The translations under genes were made by a program, and so were the position numbers. The notes under the pieces are model-generated. The model was not told the origin of the DNA and made no database searches. It saw only the letters and a program-made list of their open reading frames with translations. Shown here one piece after another: positions 17,536 through 25,916 of a DNA stretch of 64,000 nucleotides (position 1 is its first letter; every line of letters starts with the position of its first letter). The DNA comes from Legionella oakridgensis ATCC 33761 = DSM 21215 (GTDB lineage Bacteria > Pseudomonadota > Gammaproteobacteria > Legionellales > Legionellaceae), in contig NZ_CP004006.1 in NCBI RefSeq assembly GCF_000512355.1, positions 549,001-613,000 of the forward strand, read 5' to 3'.

Positions 17536-18093
17536 ATGAAGGTAAAAGCTAATAATGTTATAAGCTATGTAGGTAATTTAGTTAATAAAATAGAGCCAAA
17601 ATATACACTAAGATTAGAGGATATAATTTATAGTAAATCGCATGGACATGAAATATGTGTCATGCAGTTAGTTGGAAAAAATGCTTTTCCAAAATATACT
17701 CCAGAAGAATTGTTATCTGATCCAAATGCAATGGTGGGATTAAGCCCTCAAGATGCAGTTACAATTACTCGTCTAGAGTATATCATAAAAGAGCGCAAGA
17801 AGAATTTACGAGTACTAGAGATAGATAGAAATGGAACAATTCTACTTAGGGATTCTTCTGGAAGAGAATACCGATATTCAGAAAAATATATTTCCTCTTC
17901 TAGAGAAATGATAAAAAAATTAAAAAGTGAAGATGCTCATGATTTAGGATATAGAGTAGGATTTAGAGAAGGACTTGATGCAAAAAAATATAAAAAACAA
18001 CTTTCTGGAAATATTAGATCTAAGTTTATGAAATTTATTCCTTTTCGTCAAAAGGAAGCAGAGCATCTTCAAGTTAATTCATCCTTTAAATGA
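17536..18093 (+). CDS. Unknown protein downstream of the VUT transporter
   Basis: About 185 residues from the ATG at 17536, chosen because GAGGAG lies 9 bp upstream; an in-frame TTG at 17506 lacks such a site. Soluble and Lys/Arg-rich. The middle (RVLEIDRNGTILLRDSSGREYRYSEKYI) looks like a small beta domain, and the tail is strongly basic (RSKFMKFIPFRQK). I do not recognise it. Its stop abuts the stop of the convergent DUF2520 gene with no spacer. Confidence 0.6.
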   Translation: MKVKANNVISYVGNLVNKIEPKYTLRLEDIIYSKSHGHEICVMQLVGKNAFPKYTPEELLSDPNAMVGLSPQDAVTITRLEYIIKERKKNLRVLEIDRNGTILLRDSSGREYRYSEKYISSSREMIKKLKSEDAHDLGYRVGFREGLDAKKYKKQLSGNIRSKFMKFIPFRQKEAEHLQVNSSFK

Positions 18094-19446
18094 TTAAAAA
18101 AATGAGTAGGACATATATAATATGTCCTCTTCTTCGAGTTTGAGAGCCATTTTAATTGCTTCAGTTTTATTTTGATCATGAGTTGTTAAGGGAAGAGTTG
18201 CTTCTCCAAGCTCAGAATATAGTTTTTTTCGGGTTCTGTCTGGAAATGAATCCATATGTTTTTTAATTGTGGAGATGTCACCTCTTTGTATTGGCCCCGT
18301 TAATGATTGTCTTGGGGATAAAGTTTGCTCAAGATTAGAAACGGTTCCTCTCATTATATTAGTAATTATATGCATTGCCATTATATCTTCGACGCCCGCA
18401 TCTTTTAGACAAACAAGAGCTTGTTGTGAAAGTGTGACTAAATAGTTCGAAGCGAAAACACCTGCTGCCTGGTATAAAGATTTTTTATTATCAATTCTGT
18501 AACCGGTTAATCTCATGGAAGTAAAAAAAGGGTTTGCTGTGTATTGAGTTGTTTCATTTACCCTTGTTACATAATATGTGTCTCTATGTTGGATACTTTT
18601 GAGAGCGATTCTAATTGCTTCAGTTTTATTTTGATCATGAGTTGTTAAGGGAAGAGTTGCTTCTCCTAGCTCAGAATATAGTTTTTTTCGGGTTCTGTCT
18701 GGAAATGAATCCATATGTTTTTTAATTGTGGAGATGTCACCTCTTTGTATCGGCCCCGTTAATGATTGTCTTGGGGATAAAGTTTGCTCAAGACTAAAAA
18801 CCGTTCTTCTCATTATATTAGTAATTATTTGCATTGCCATTGCATCTTCGACATCTGCATCCTTTAGACAAGCAAGGGCTTGTTGTGAAAGTGTGACTAA
18901 ATAGTTCGAAGCAAAAACACCTGCTGCATGATATAAAGATTTTTTATTTCTATTAATTCGATAAGTAATTGATCCTATAGAAGTAAAAAGTGGAGCTATT
19001 ACAGATAGAGCCTCACTATCTCCCTCTAGAGCACAATATGTGCCGCTATACTGTTCAACGCTTAATTTAGGTTTAGCAAAACTTCTCATTGGATGTGCAC
19101 TTGCTATGTAGCATCCTCTCTTCTTAATTGAAGTTAAGGCATCTGAGGTAAGAGAACCACTACAATGCATAACTATACTATCTTTTTCAATAAATCTGTT
19201 TGTAACTAGAGTTTCGCATGTAGAAGATATAGCATCATCAGGCGTTGTTATGAAAGTAATATTCGCGGCAGGTAATTCATCAAGTGAAGTACAATATTTA
19301 CCTTCACCAATAAATTCAATTGCGGAGATAGAACTTTCAATAGATGTATTAAAAATGGCACCAACTTTAACTAATTTGTTTTTTACCAATAGACGTCCGA
19401 TTGTTTTTCCTAGATGGCCAGCACCAATAATATTTATTAAAAGCAT
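18094..19446 (-). CDS. Rossmann/DUF2520 protein with a duplicated DUF2520 domain
   Basis: 450 residues. Residues 1-150 form a Rossmann NAD(P)-binding domain (INIIGAGHLGKTIGRLL) like that of DUF2520 oxidoreductase-type proteins, which resemble pyrroline-5-carboxylate reductase. Normal family members have one helical C-terminal DUF2520 domain and about 280-300 residues. Here that domain is present twice, starting near residues 163 and 316, each with KKSLYxAAGVFASNYLVTL and PRQSLTGPIQRGDISTIKKH. The duplicated DNA is almost identical with an offset of 459 bp. The protein may be a natural in-frame duplication that still folds, or a dead end. Its substrate is unknown. Confidence 0.78.
   Translation of the reverse strand: MLLINIIGAGHLGKTIGRLLVKNKLVKVGAIFNTSIESSISAIEFIGEGKYCTSLDELPAANITFITTPDDAISSTCETLVTNRFIEKDSIVMHCSGSLTSDALTSIKKRGCYIASAHPMRSFAKPKLSVEQYSGTYCALEGDSEALSVIAPLFTSIGSITYRINRNKKSLYHAAGVFASNYLVTLSQQALACLKDADVEDAMAMQIITNIMRRTVFSLEQTLSPRQSLTGPIQRGDISTIKKHMDSFPDRTRKKLYSELGEATLPLTTHDQNKTEAIRIALKSIQHRDTYYVTRVNETTQYTANPFFTSMRLTGYRIDNKKSLYQAAGVFASNYLVTLSQQALVCLKDAGVEDIMAMHIITNIMRGTVSNLEQTLSPRQSLTGPIQRGDISTIKKHMDSFPDRTRKKLYSELGEATLPLTTHDQNKTEAIKMALKLEEEDILYMSYSFF
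18145..18960. repeat. Tandem direct repeat, 459-bp offset, inside the DUF2520 gene
   Basis: Two near-identical copies of about 340 bp or more, for example TTGCTTCAGTTTTATTTTGA at both 18155-18180 and 18615-18640. The offset is divisible by three, so the frame is preserved. The two copies differ at scattered positions, so the duplication is not brand new. Confidence 0.88.
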
Positions 19447-19653
19447 ATTTTATTCCATAAATTATATTTTTATATAATAAAATAACATTGCATTTAAAAA
19501 TCATCAAATAAAATATTTAATAGTATTGAAATGCTTTAAAAATCCGTTTATGATTTTATAAAATTATAAACGGATACTAAATAAAATAAAGTATTCTGAA
19601 GACTAAAACTAAAAGAATTAAAAAGTCACAGCCATCTTTGAGGAATTTTTAAC

Positions 19654-19893
19654 ATGGAATGTATCATAGAATTTCAAAAACCATTGGTTCGATATGAATT
19701 TAGTTGTAGAACCAAACAGAAAATCTTGCTTGAAGTATTATTAAAATATAGCAAATTAAACTTAATTGATCTTGCTTTAATGTTGGATATATCAATAGCA
19801 ACTTTACTAAATGCCTATAAAGGTAAAGAATTTCTTCAGGGAAAACCAGCAATTAATTTAGTTCATCTTTTGTTTATTTTTTTTGGCGAATAG
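19654..19893 (+). CDS. Small helix-turn-helix protein upstream of the RiPP precursor
   Basis: 79 residues. The segment LIDLALMLDISIATLLNAYKG fits an XRE-like helix-turn-helix, and INLVHLLFIFF the closing helix. GAGGAATTTTTAAC precedes the ATG. It lies 152 bp upstream of the double-glycine precursor gene and in the same direction, so a regulatory role for the cluster is a reasonable guess. Short length and AT richness limit confidence. Confidence 0.6.
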   Translation: MECIIEFQKPLVRYEFSCRTKQKILLEVLLKYSKLNLIDLALMLDISIATLLNAYKGKEFLQGKPAINLVHLLFIFFGE

Positions 19894-20045
19894 TGAGAAT
19901 AATATAATCAAAATTTATTTATAAAATGCAACATAAATAGTTGTTATTTTTTTTAATAAAAAATTTATGGGAAATATAAAGAAAATAACTTCATAAAAAT
20001 TAAAAGAATTTTATGTTATATTTTTAATAAAAATAGGAGGTTGAA

Positions 20046-20222
20046 ATGGAAGACAATAACGTTCGTGTTTTAGCATATACTCTGGCGAGAATAATAGATA
20101 ATAATGAATTATCTAAAGTATCTGGAGGTGCATCTCAAATGACTCATTCAGAGACGGTTAAAGGAACGGGTGGGAGCGGTCAAGGTGTGGATGTTGTATA
20201 TGATCAAAGTGTTGATTGGTGA
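20046..20222 (+). CDS. RiPP/bacteriocin precursor peptide with double-glycine leader
   Basis: A 58-residue gene with an excellent ribosome site (AGGAGG, 5 bp before the ATG). Residues 1-28 make a typical double-glycine leader: acidic-amphipathic helix (VRVLAYTLARIIDNN), then ELSKVSGG, where the conserved L-S-x-V-S-G-G pattern is the recognition and cleavage site of C39-peptidase exporters. The 30-residue core starts ASQMTHSET, contains TGGSGQG and ends VYDQSVDW. It holds no Cys, but has Ser/Thr hydroxyls, one Lys and acidic residues, the groups joined by graspetide-type ATP-grasp ligases. The ligase gene follows 73 bp later, and the C39 exporter lies 3.3 kb downstream. The core has no microviridin-like PFFARFL motif, so it would be a new sequence class. 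Confidence 0.85.
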   Translation: MEDNNVRVLAYTLARIIDNNELSKVSGGASQMTHSETVKGTGGSGQGVDVVYDQSVDW

Positions 20223-20241
20223 GCATATATTAGAAATATAT

Positions 20242-20258
20242 GGGCTCTAAAAGAGCCC
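20242..20258 (+). terminator. Stem-loop between precursor and ligase genes
   Basis: GGGCTC/GAGCCC stem around TAAAA, 20 bp after the precursor stop, followed by an A-rich rather than T-rich stretch. It may be a partial terminator or mRNA-stabilising structure that keeps precursor message in excess over the enzymes; this is inference. Confidence 0.5.
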
Positions 20259-20295
20259 TAAAAAGTTAAAAAATAATTAATAGATATTGTCTAAA

Positions 20296-21411
20296 ATGGA
20301 AAAAATGAAATTTCTAATTTTAACTGAGCCTGATGATACTCATGCTGTTATTGTAAAAATTGCCTTAGAAAAAATAGGGCATCATGTAAGGCTTTTGTTT
20401 ACTGCTGATCAGCCAACTAAACAGAAAAATTCAGTTTTTATTGATAATGATAGTTATCAATGGAAGAGCACGGATAAACATGGCACTATTTTAGATCATG
20501 ATTATGATGTCGTATGGTGGCGACGTGTACGGAAACCCTATTTACCAGAGAAAATTATACATCCAGAAGATTATAAATTTGCTATAAGAGAAAATAATTT
20601 ATTTTATGAATCACTAACTAATAATATAGCGCCTAATGCCTGGTGGATTAATGCTAAAGAAGCATCAATTAGAGCAAATTCTAAATTATTACAATTAAGA
20701 ATTGCTAGTCAGTGTGGAATGTTAATTCCAACTACACTTTGTTCGAATGATCCAAATGATATCCGTTATTTCCTATTAAAACATGAAAAAGATGGGGTTA
20801 TATATAAACCATTATGTTCAAATTTTTGGTTTGAAGAAAAGCAAGTTAAGATTGCATACACATCAAAAATAACTTTTTTAGATCTCCCCAATAATAAATT
20901 ATTGCAACTTTTGCCTGGAATATTTCAAAGAGAAATCAAGAAAAAATATGAACTAAGAATTACTTGTTTTGGTGACTATATTATTGCTGCAAAATTAAAT
21001 TCCCAAATTCATCCAGAAGGTAGAATTGATTGGAGGGCAATACCTGAAGGAAAAATGAATATCGAGCCCTATAATCTACCTCATGATATATCGAATAAAA
21101 TACGAGAATTTATGCGAAGGATTGGAATAATTTTTGGCTCATTTGACTTTATTGTTACTCATGATGATAAATATATATTTCTTGAAGTAAATGAACAAGG
21201 TCAATTCTTATGGATAGAAGAATATAACTCAAATTTCAGAATGTTAGATATTTTCATTAATTTTATTATTAATAGATCCAGGAATTTTGTTTGGAACCAA
21301 CATGAATTTAGGCACGAAATTAAAATATATAAACATGAAGTTAGACATATAGTTAATCAAAATATTAAGAATCATGTTGATTTAAATAGTACACAAATAA
21401 AAAAATCGTAG
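20296..21411 (+). CDS. ATP-grasp peptide ligase (MvdD/GwsG-like, RiPP maturation)
   Basis: About 370 residues. Numbering from the in-frame TTG at 20287, the pre-ATP-grasp domain includes VVWWRRVRKPYLP (R79, R80), the WxRR hallmark of ATP-grasp RiPP maturases. The ATP-grasp domain follows: SKLLQLRIASQCGMLIPTT, VIYKPL, FQREIKKKYELRIT and GSFDFIV, then FLEVNEQGQFLW (E300, N302), the Mg-binding acid and Asn. Known relatives form ester or amide side-chain crosslinks in microviridins and other graspetides. Placement directly after a double-glycine precursor supports the same role here. The ATG at 20296 is preferred to the TTG. The Lys/His-rich tail is unusual. Confidence 0.83.
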   Translation: MEKMKFLILTEPDDTHAVIVKIALEKIGHHVRLLFTADQPTKQKNSVFIDNDSYQWKSTDKHGTILDHDYDVVWWRRVRKPYLPEKIIHPEDYKFAIRENNLFYESLTNNIAPNAWWINAKEASIRANSKLLQLRIASQCGMLIPTTLCSNDPNDIRYFLLKHEKDGVIYKPLCSNFWFEEKQVKIAYTSKITFLDLPNNKLLQLLPGIFQREIKKKYELRITCFGDYIIAAKLNSQIHPEGRIDWRAIPEGKMNIEPYNLPHDISNKIREFMRRIGIIFGSFDFIVTHDDKYIFLEVNEQGQFLWIEEYNSNFRMLDIFINFIINRSRNFVWNQHEFRHEIKIYKHEVRHIVNQNIKNHVDLNSTQIKKS

Positions 21412-21418
21412 AGACATT

Positions 21419-22474
21419 ATGATAAAAATATTTATACTGACATTTTTTTTGGTATTTTCTATTGACTTACCAGCATCAAGTATAGTTGATTTATATGGAG
21501 ATGATTCTGCTTTGTCAGAGATAATATTAAAAAAATACTCAAAAAGAGTTGGTGAAATTGAATCGTTATTTCAAGAAAAAATTAAAAAAAAATTACAGAA
21601 TAATGATTTGGATTTTTCAATGGGTAAAGTTATAGAAAAAAAGAATAAATTAATTGAGGAAATAAAAAAAGAAGGTGGTTTTTTATATGTAAATTTTAGT
21701 ACGGTTTTATATCCTGGAAGTAATAATAAATACACTACTATAGAAGTTGTTAATAAAAATCAACCAGATAGGCTTCGATTTGTCACATCAGAAATTAATG
21801 TTAAAAATGATAATAATAAAAAAGATGATTTAATAAATCAAATGATTATTTTTAGAAATATTGAAATAATATTAATCATAAATAATAAATTAAATATAAA
21901 AAATATGACATGTCCTGTTTATCACTGTATTAGTGGATTCAATCACGTTAAATTAAAGCCTTATTTGAAAATTTTTAATGATGGTGCAATCAAAGAAAAA
22001 AAACTAATTATTGATACTTTAAATAAAGATCATAATTCGGAAAGGCGAGCTGCTGCTGCCTTTTTGATAGGTCATTTTAATGACCCAGAAGAAATTATTA
22101 GTTTGTTATTACCCCATATTAATGATAACAATAATATTGTTAGAAATAATGTTATGCGAGTTATTGCTTCTACTATGTCTAAAGCAAAAATATATCATAT
22201 TAATATGATACCATTTTTAGATTTACTAGATTCCCCGGAAAATACTGATAGAAATAAGGCATTGTATATACTCTCAAAAGCAATATTATCACCTTTTTCA
22301 AAAAAGAATATCATTATAAAAAATGGTGGTAATAAATTATTGGCATTATTGCGACTTAAACAACCTAATAATCATGATATTTCTTATGAAATCTTAAAGA
22401 AAGTTAGCGGAAGAGATTTTGGAGATAAAAATATAGATTCTTGGAATAAATGGCTAAGATCTGTCCAAAATTGA
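21419..22474 (+). CDS. Exported HEAT-repeat-like protein of the RiPP cluster
   Basis: 351 residues with a clear signal peptide (MIKIFILTFFLVFSIDLPAS), so periplasmic or membrane-attached. After a charged helical region and a beta-rich middle, residues ~205-300 show HEAT-like helical pairs (ERRAAAAFLIGHFNDPEEII, NNIVRNNVMRVIASTMSKAK). It begins 7 bp after the ATP-grasp stop, so it is in the same operon. Possible roles are immunity to the peptide, or a scaffold during maturation and export; neither is shown. The sequence is very AT-rich and unlike its distant neighbours. Confidence 0.68.
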   Translation: MIKIFILTFFLVFSIDLPASSIVDLYGDDSALSEIILKKYSKRVGEIESLFQEKIKKKLQNNDLDFSMGKVIEKKNKLIEEIKKEGGFLYVNFSTVLYPGSNNKYTTIEVVNKNQPDRLRFVTSEINVKNDNNKKDDLINQMIIFRNIEIILIINNKLNIKNMTCPVYHCISGFNHVKLKPYLKIFNDGAIKEKKLIIDTLNKDHNSERRAAAAFLIGHFNDPEEIISLLLPHINDNNNIVRNNVMRVIASTMSKAKIYHINMIPFLDLLDSPENTDRNKALYILSKAILSPFSKKNIIIKNGGNKLLALLRLKQPNNHDISYEILKKVSGRDFGDKNIDSWNKWLRSVQN

Positions 22475-22559
22475 TAATATCAAATATATCTATAATATAT
22501 TTTAAATTTTTTATTTTAATGATAGCAATCATTTTTAAATAATTGTCGAAATATCTATT

Positions 22560-23578
22560 ATGGAAGAGATTAATTTATTTAGAAAAGAAGTAATTGAAAA
22601 TAAAAAAAATCAAAATCATGGATATATCTATATCAATACTCCTCCAAAATATATGACTATATCTATTGGGATTACAGTCATAGTAATATTGGTAGCTTTG
22701 TTTTTTATTTTCGCTGAATTTTCAGAAAAATTTAATGTGTTAGGATATCTTAATTCAACTGAAGCGGTTGTTAACGTTTACCCTAAAACCAAAGGAATAA
22801 TTATTAAAAGCTATTTTCATAACGAAGATAAAGTAAGAAAGGGAGATAAACTATTTTTAATTGATACCTCGTATATTGGCATACATAAAAAGGAAGATAA
22901 TAAGATATTTAAATTCTTGGAAAAAAGAAAAATATCTATTGAAAATGAGATTAAATATAAAACGCAATATCTGTATGAATTAGAAAAATTATTACAGAAA
23001 AATATTTATCATTGACTGTATACAATAAAAATAAATCAGAGCTAGTAGAGCTTAAAAATAAGAAAAATATTATTGATATGGATATCATTAAACATAAACA
23101 AAAAGACTCGTATGTAATTTATTCCCCAATAGATGGTATTATTTCTAGTGTTATGTATAAAAACGGACAATATGTAGATATACATAAGCCGTTATTAAAG
23201 ATAGCTCCTTGTAATTCTGACCTGGTGGCTGAATTATTTATTCCAATAAAAAAATCAGGTTTCTTGAATAAAGATAATAAAATTATTATTAGATATGATG
23301 CTTATCCGTATGAGCGTTTTGGGAGCTATAAAGCTACGGTAAAAGAAATTAGCCAAAGCATTATGATGGATAATGAAGAAGAAAAACCAATATTAATTGG
23401 AGAGCCTTATTATAAAATTATAGCAAAATTGGATAAACAATATGTCATGATATATGGGAAAGAAAAAAAATTGCAGCATGGAATGACAATATCAGCAGTT
23501 ATAGTTGGTCAAAAGAAAAAAATTTGGCAATGGGTATTAGACCCTTTATATAGCTATTATGGAACGCTATTTTTATGA
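22560..23578 (+). CDS. HlyD/CvaA-type membrane fusion protein (frame break at 22998-23002)
   Basis: Adaptor for the C39 ABC exporter. One membrane segment (ISIGITVIVILVALFFIFAEF), a first half-barrel with the lipoyl-like YPKTKGIIIKSYF and VRKGDKLFLID, a coiled coil, then the second half (YVIYSPIDGIISSVMYKNGQYVD) and the membrane-proximal barrel. The frame stops at 23015 and resumes from 23012. Adding one A to the A5 run at 22998-23002 joins the parts without gap (LLQKKYLSLTVYNKNK). A functional gene is therefore likely if the base call is wrong. The stop overlaps the start of the exporter gene as ATGA, a coupling signature. Confidence 0.8.
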
Positions 23579-25669
23579 ACTTTAATAAAAAGATTTGTTT
23601 TGAAAGAAGTTATAAACTACCAATTATTCTTCAGGATGAAATTGCAGAATGCGGTTATGCATGTCTCGTGATGATAAGTAATTTTTGGGGGCATGATCTT
23701 GATCTACAAGCGATTAGAAAAATTAAAAAAATATCTAATAGAGGTATTACTTTGTTAGAATTAAAGTATTTATTTGAAGATTTGGGATTTATAGTACGAG
23801 CATTGAAAGTACCATTAGATGAATTTCATATGATTAGGTGCCCTGCAATATTACATTGGAATATGAATCATTTTGTTGTTTTGAAGAAAGTTAAAAAAAA
23901 ACTCTATTATAATTCACGATCCAGCAATTGGAGTTAGGTATTGTAATATGGAGGAGGTCTCTAAATTATTTACTGGCATTGTCTTGGAAGTTGAAAGATC
24001 AATAAATTTTAGGAAAATTAAAAATAAAAATAAATTCAATTTATATGAATTATTTAAAAAAGTTAGTGGTATAAATAAATTTTTTATTTTCTTAATTTTA
24101 CTTTCATTATCTATTGAAGTCTTAAGCTTATTAAATCCTTTATTCATACAATATATAACAGATAATGTAATTATTTCCAACGATGTAAGTAATTTGTACG
24201 TTATCTCAATAGCTTTTATTATATTAATATTTGTTCAAATTTATACGGAATATATTCGAGGTAATATGATAATATATTTAACGAAGAACTTAACTGAAAA
24301 ATTTTCTTCAAACGTGGTTAAATATATTTTAAAACTACCTTTGGATTTTTTTGAAAAAAGACATAAAGGGGATATTCAATCAAAATTTAATTCTATCGAT
24401 CAAATTCAGAAAAAAATTAGCACAGACTTTGTCAATACTGTCTTAGATGGGTTAATGGTCATCATTAACATAACAGTAATGTTTATTTATAATAAGATGT
24501 TAACAATGGTAGTAATTTTTACTTTGTTTATCTACTTTACTATAAGATATACGACTTATCATGTTGTAAAAAAACAGACAGAATCATCGATATTTCAATA
24601 TGCCAAATCTGCATCAATATTTCTTGAAACTTTGCAATGCATAATTCCTATCAAATCCTTCTTGAAAGAGCATATCAGATTTAATGCTTGGAGAAACTCA
24701 TATATTAATTTTTTAAATGCAGATATTAGAGTAGCTAAGATTAATGTTATCTATAACATTATAAATCAATTTTTGTTTAATATAGAGCATATTTTTGTGA
24801 TATGTATTGGTGCATATCTCGTTTTAGTAAATAAATTTTCCGTAGGAATGCTAATTGCTTTTCTTTCTTATCGTCTCTCCTTGGTTAATAAGGCATCTTC
24901 ATTTATTCAAAATATATTTGATTATAAATTAATTTCAATTCAGTTAAGACGGTTGAGTGACATATTATTTCAACAACCAGAAGTTATTGATACAGGTTTT
25001 GGTAATATTGAACAAATAAAAGGAGCATTATCTGTAAAAAATATTTCTTTTAGATATACTCTAAATGATAAATATATTTTAAATAATATTAGTTTAAATA
25101 TAGAAGCTGGTGAAAAGGTTGCGATTATTGGTCCTTCTGGATGTGGTAAATCTACATTTTTAAAAATTATGATGGGATTGCTTGATAAAACGGAAGGTGA
25201 AATTTTTATTGATGGTATATCTATTAAAGATTTTGGATTAAGAAATTATAGATGTCTAACAGCTTGTGTAATGCAAGAAGATTCGCTAATGAGTGGTTCA
25301 ATATTAGATAACATTACTTTTTTTGATGAAAATATTGATATAGAAAGAGTTTACAATGTGGCAAAACTATCCTTTGTGCACGATATAATATGTAAATTAC
25401 CAATGGGATATGAAACTTTGATTGGTGATATGGGATCAACTCTATCGGGAGGGCAGAAACAAAAAATATTATTGGCTAGAGCATTATATAAAAAGCCTAA
25501 AATATTATTTTTAGATGAAGCAACAAGTCATTTGGATATAGTAAACGAAAAAAATATCAATAATTCCTTAAAATCTTTAAGGATTACCCAAGTTATAATT
25601 GCTCACCGCTTGGAAACTATTCAGATGGCTGATAGGGTAATAGATCTAGAAAGTATTAATAATTTGTGA
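23575..25669 (+). CDS. C39-peptidase-containing ABC exporter (CvaB/LagD-like; frame break at 23893-23901)
   Basis: Bifunctional transporter that cuts double-glycine leaders and exports the peptide. The N-terminal C39 domain has the catalytic Cys in DEIAECGYACLVM, the His in LHWNMNHFVVL, and the Asp in IIIHDPAIGVRY once the frame is corrected. A six-helix membrane domain follows, then an ATPase with Walker A (GPSGCGKST), Q-loop (CVMQEDSLMSGSI), signature (LSGGQKQK), Walker B (ILFLDEATSHLD) and AHR switch. An A9 run at 23893-23901 shifts the frame; removing one A gives KKVKKNSIIIHDPAIG. The reading frame is otherwise intact. It ends the cluster and matches the leader of the 58-residue precursor. 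Confidence 0.88.
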
Positions 25670-25916
25670 AGATTCATGATGGAATTCTTGATGTGATTAT
25701 AGGTAAGATTGATACCTCTCTCTATGAAATTAATTACATCTCAAAATACCCTGTATGCAGGCAATAATAATATTCCTTATTTCAAAAATAGACATAGGCT
25801 TAGGCTCTGTAAGTAAAATAGCAAGAAAGTGTGGGATTCCAGGAGTAGAAAAATCCTTTATTATATATAGTACAAAAAACCAAAAAATTAGCTAAACAAA
25901 AAACAACCAAAGAATT

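Noticed and set aside
20242..20258. Strong terminator closing the precursor as a stand-alone gene
   Set aside because: The stem is not followed by a T-tract, so read-through to the ligase is likely; listed only as a possible attenuator.
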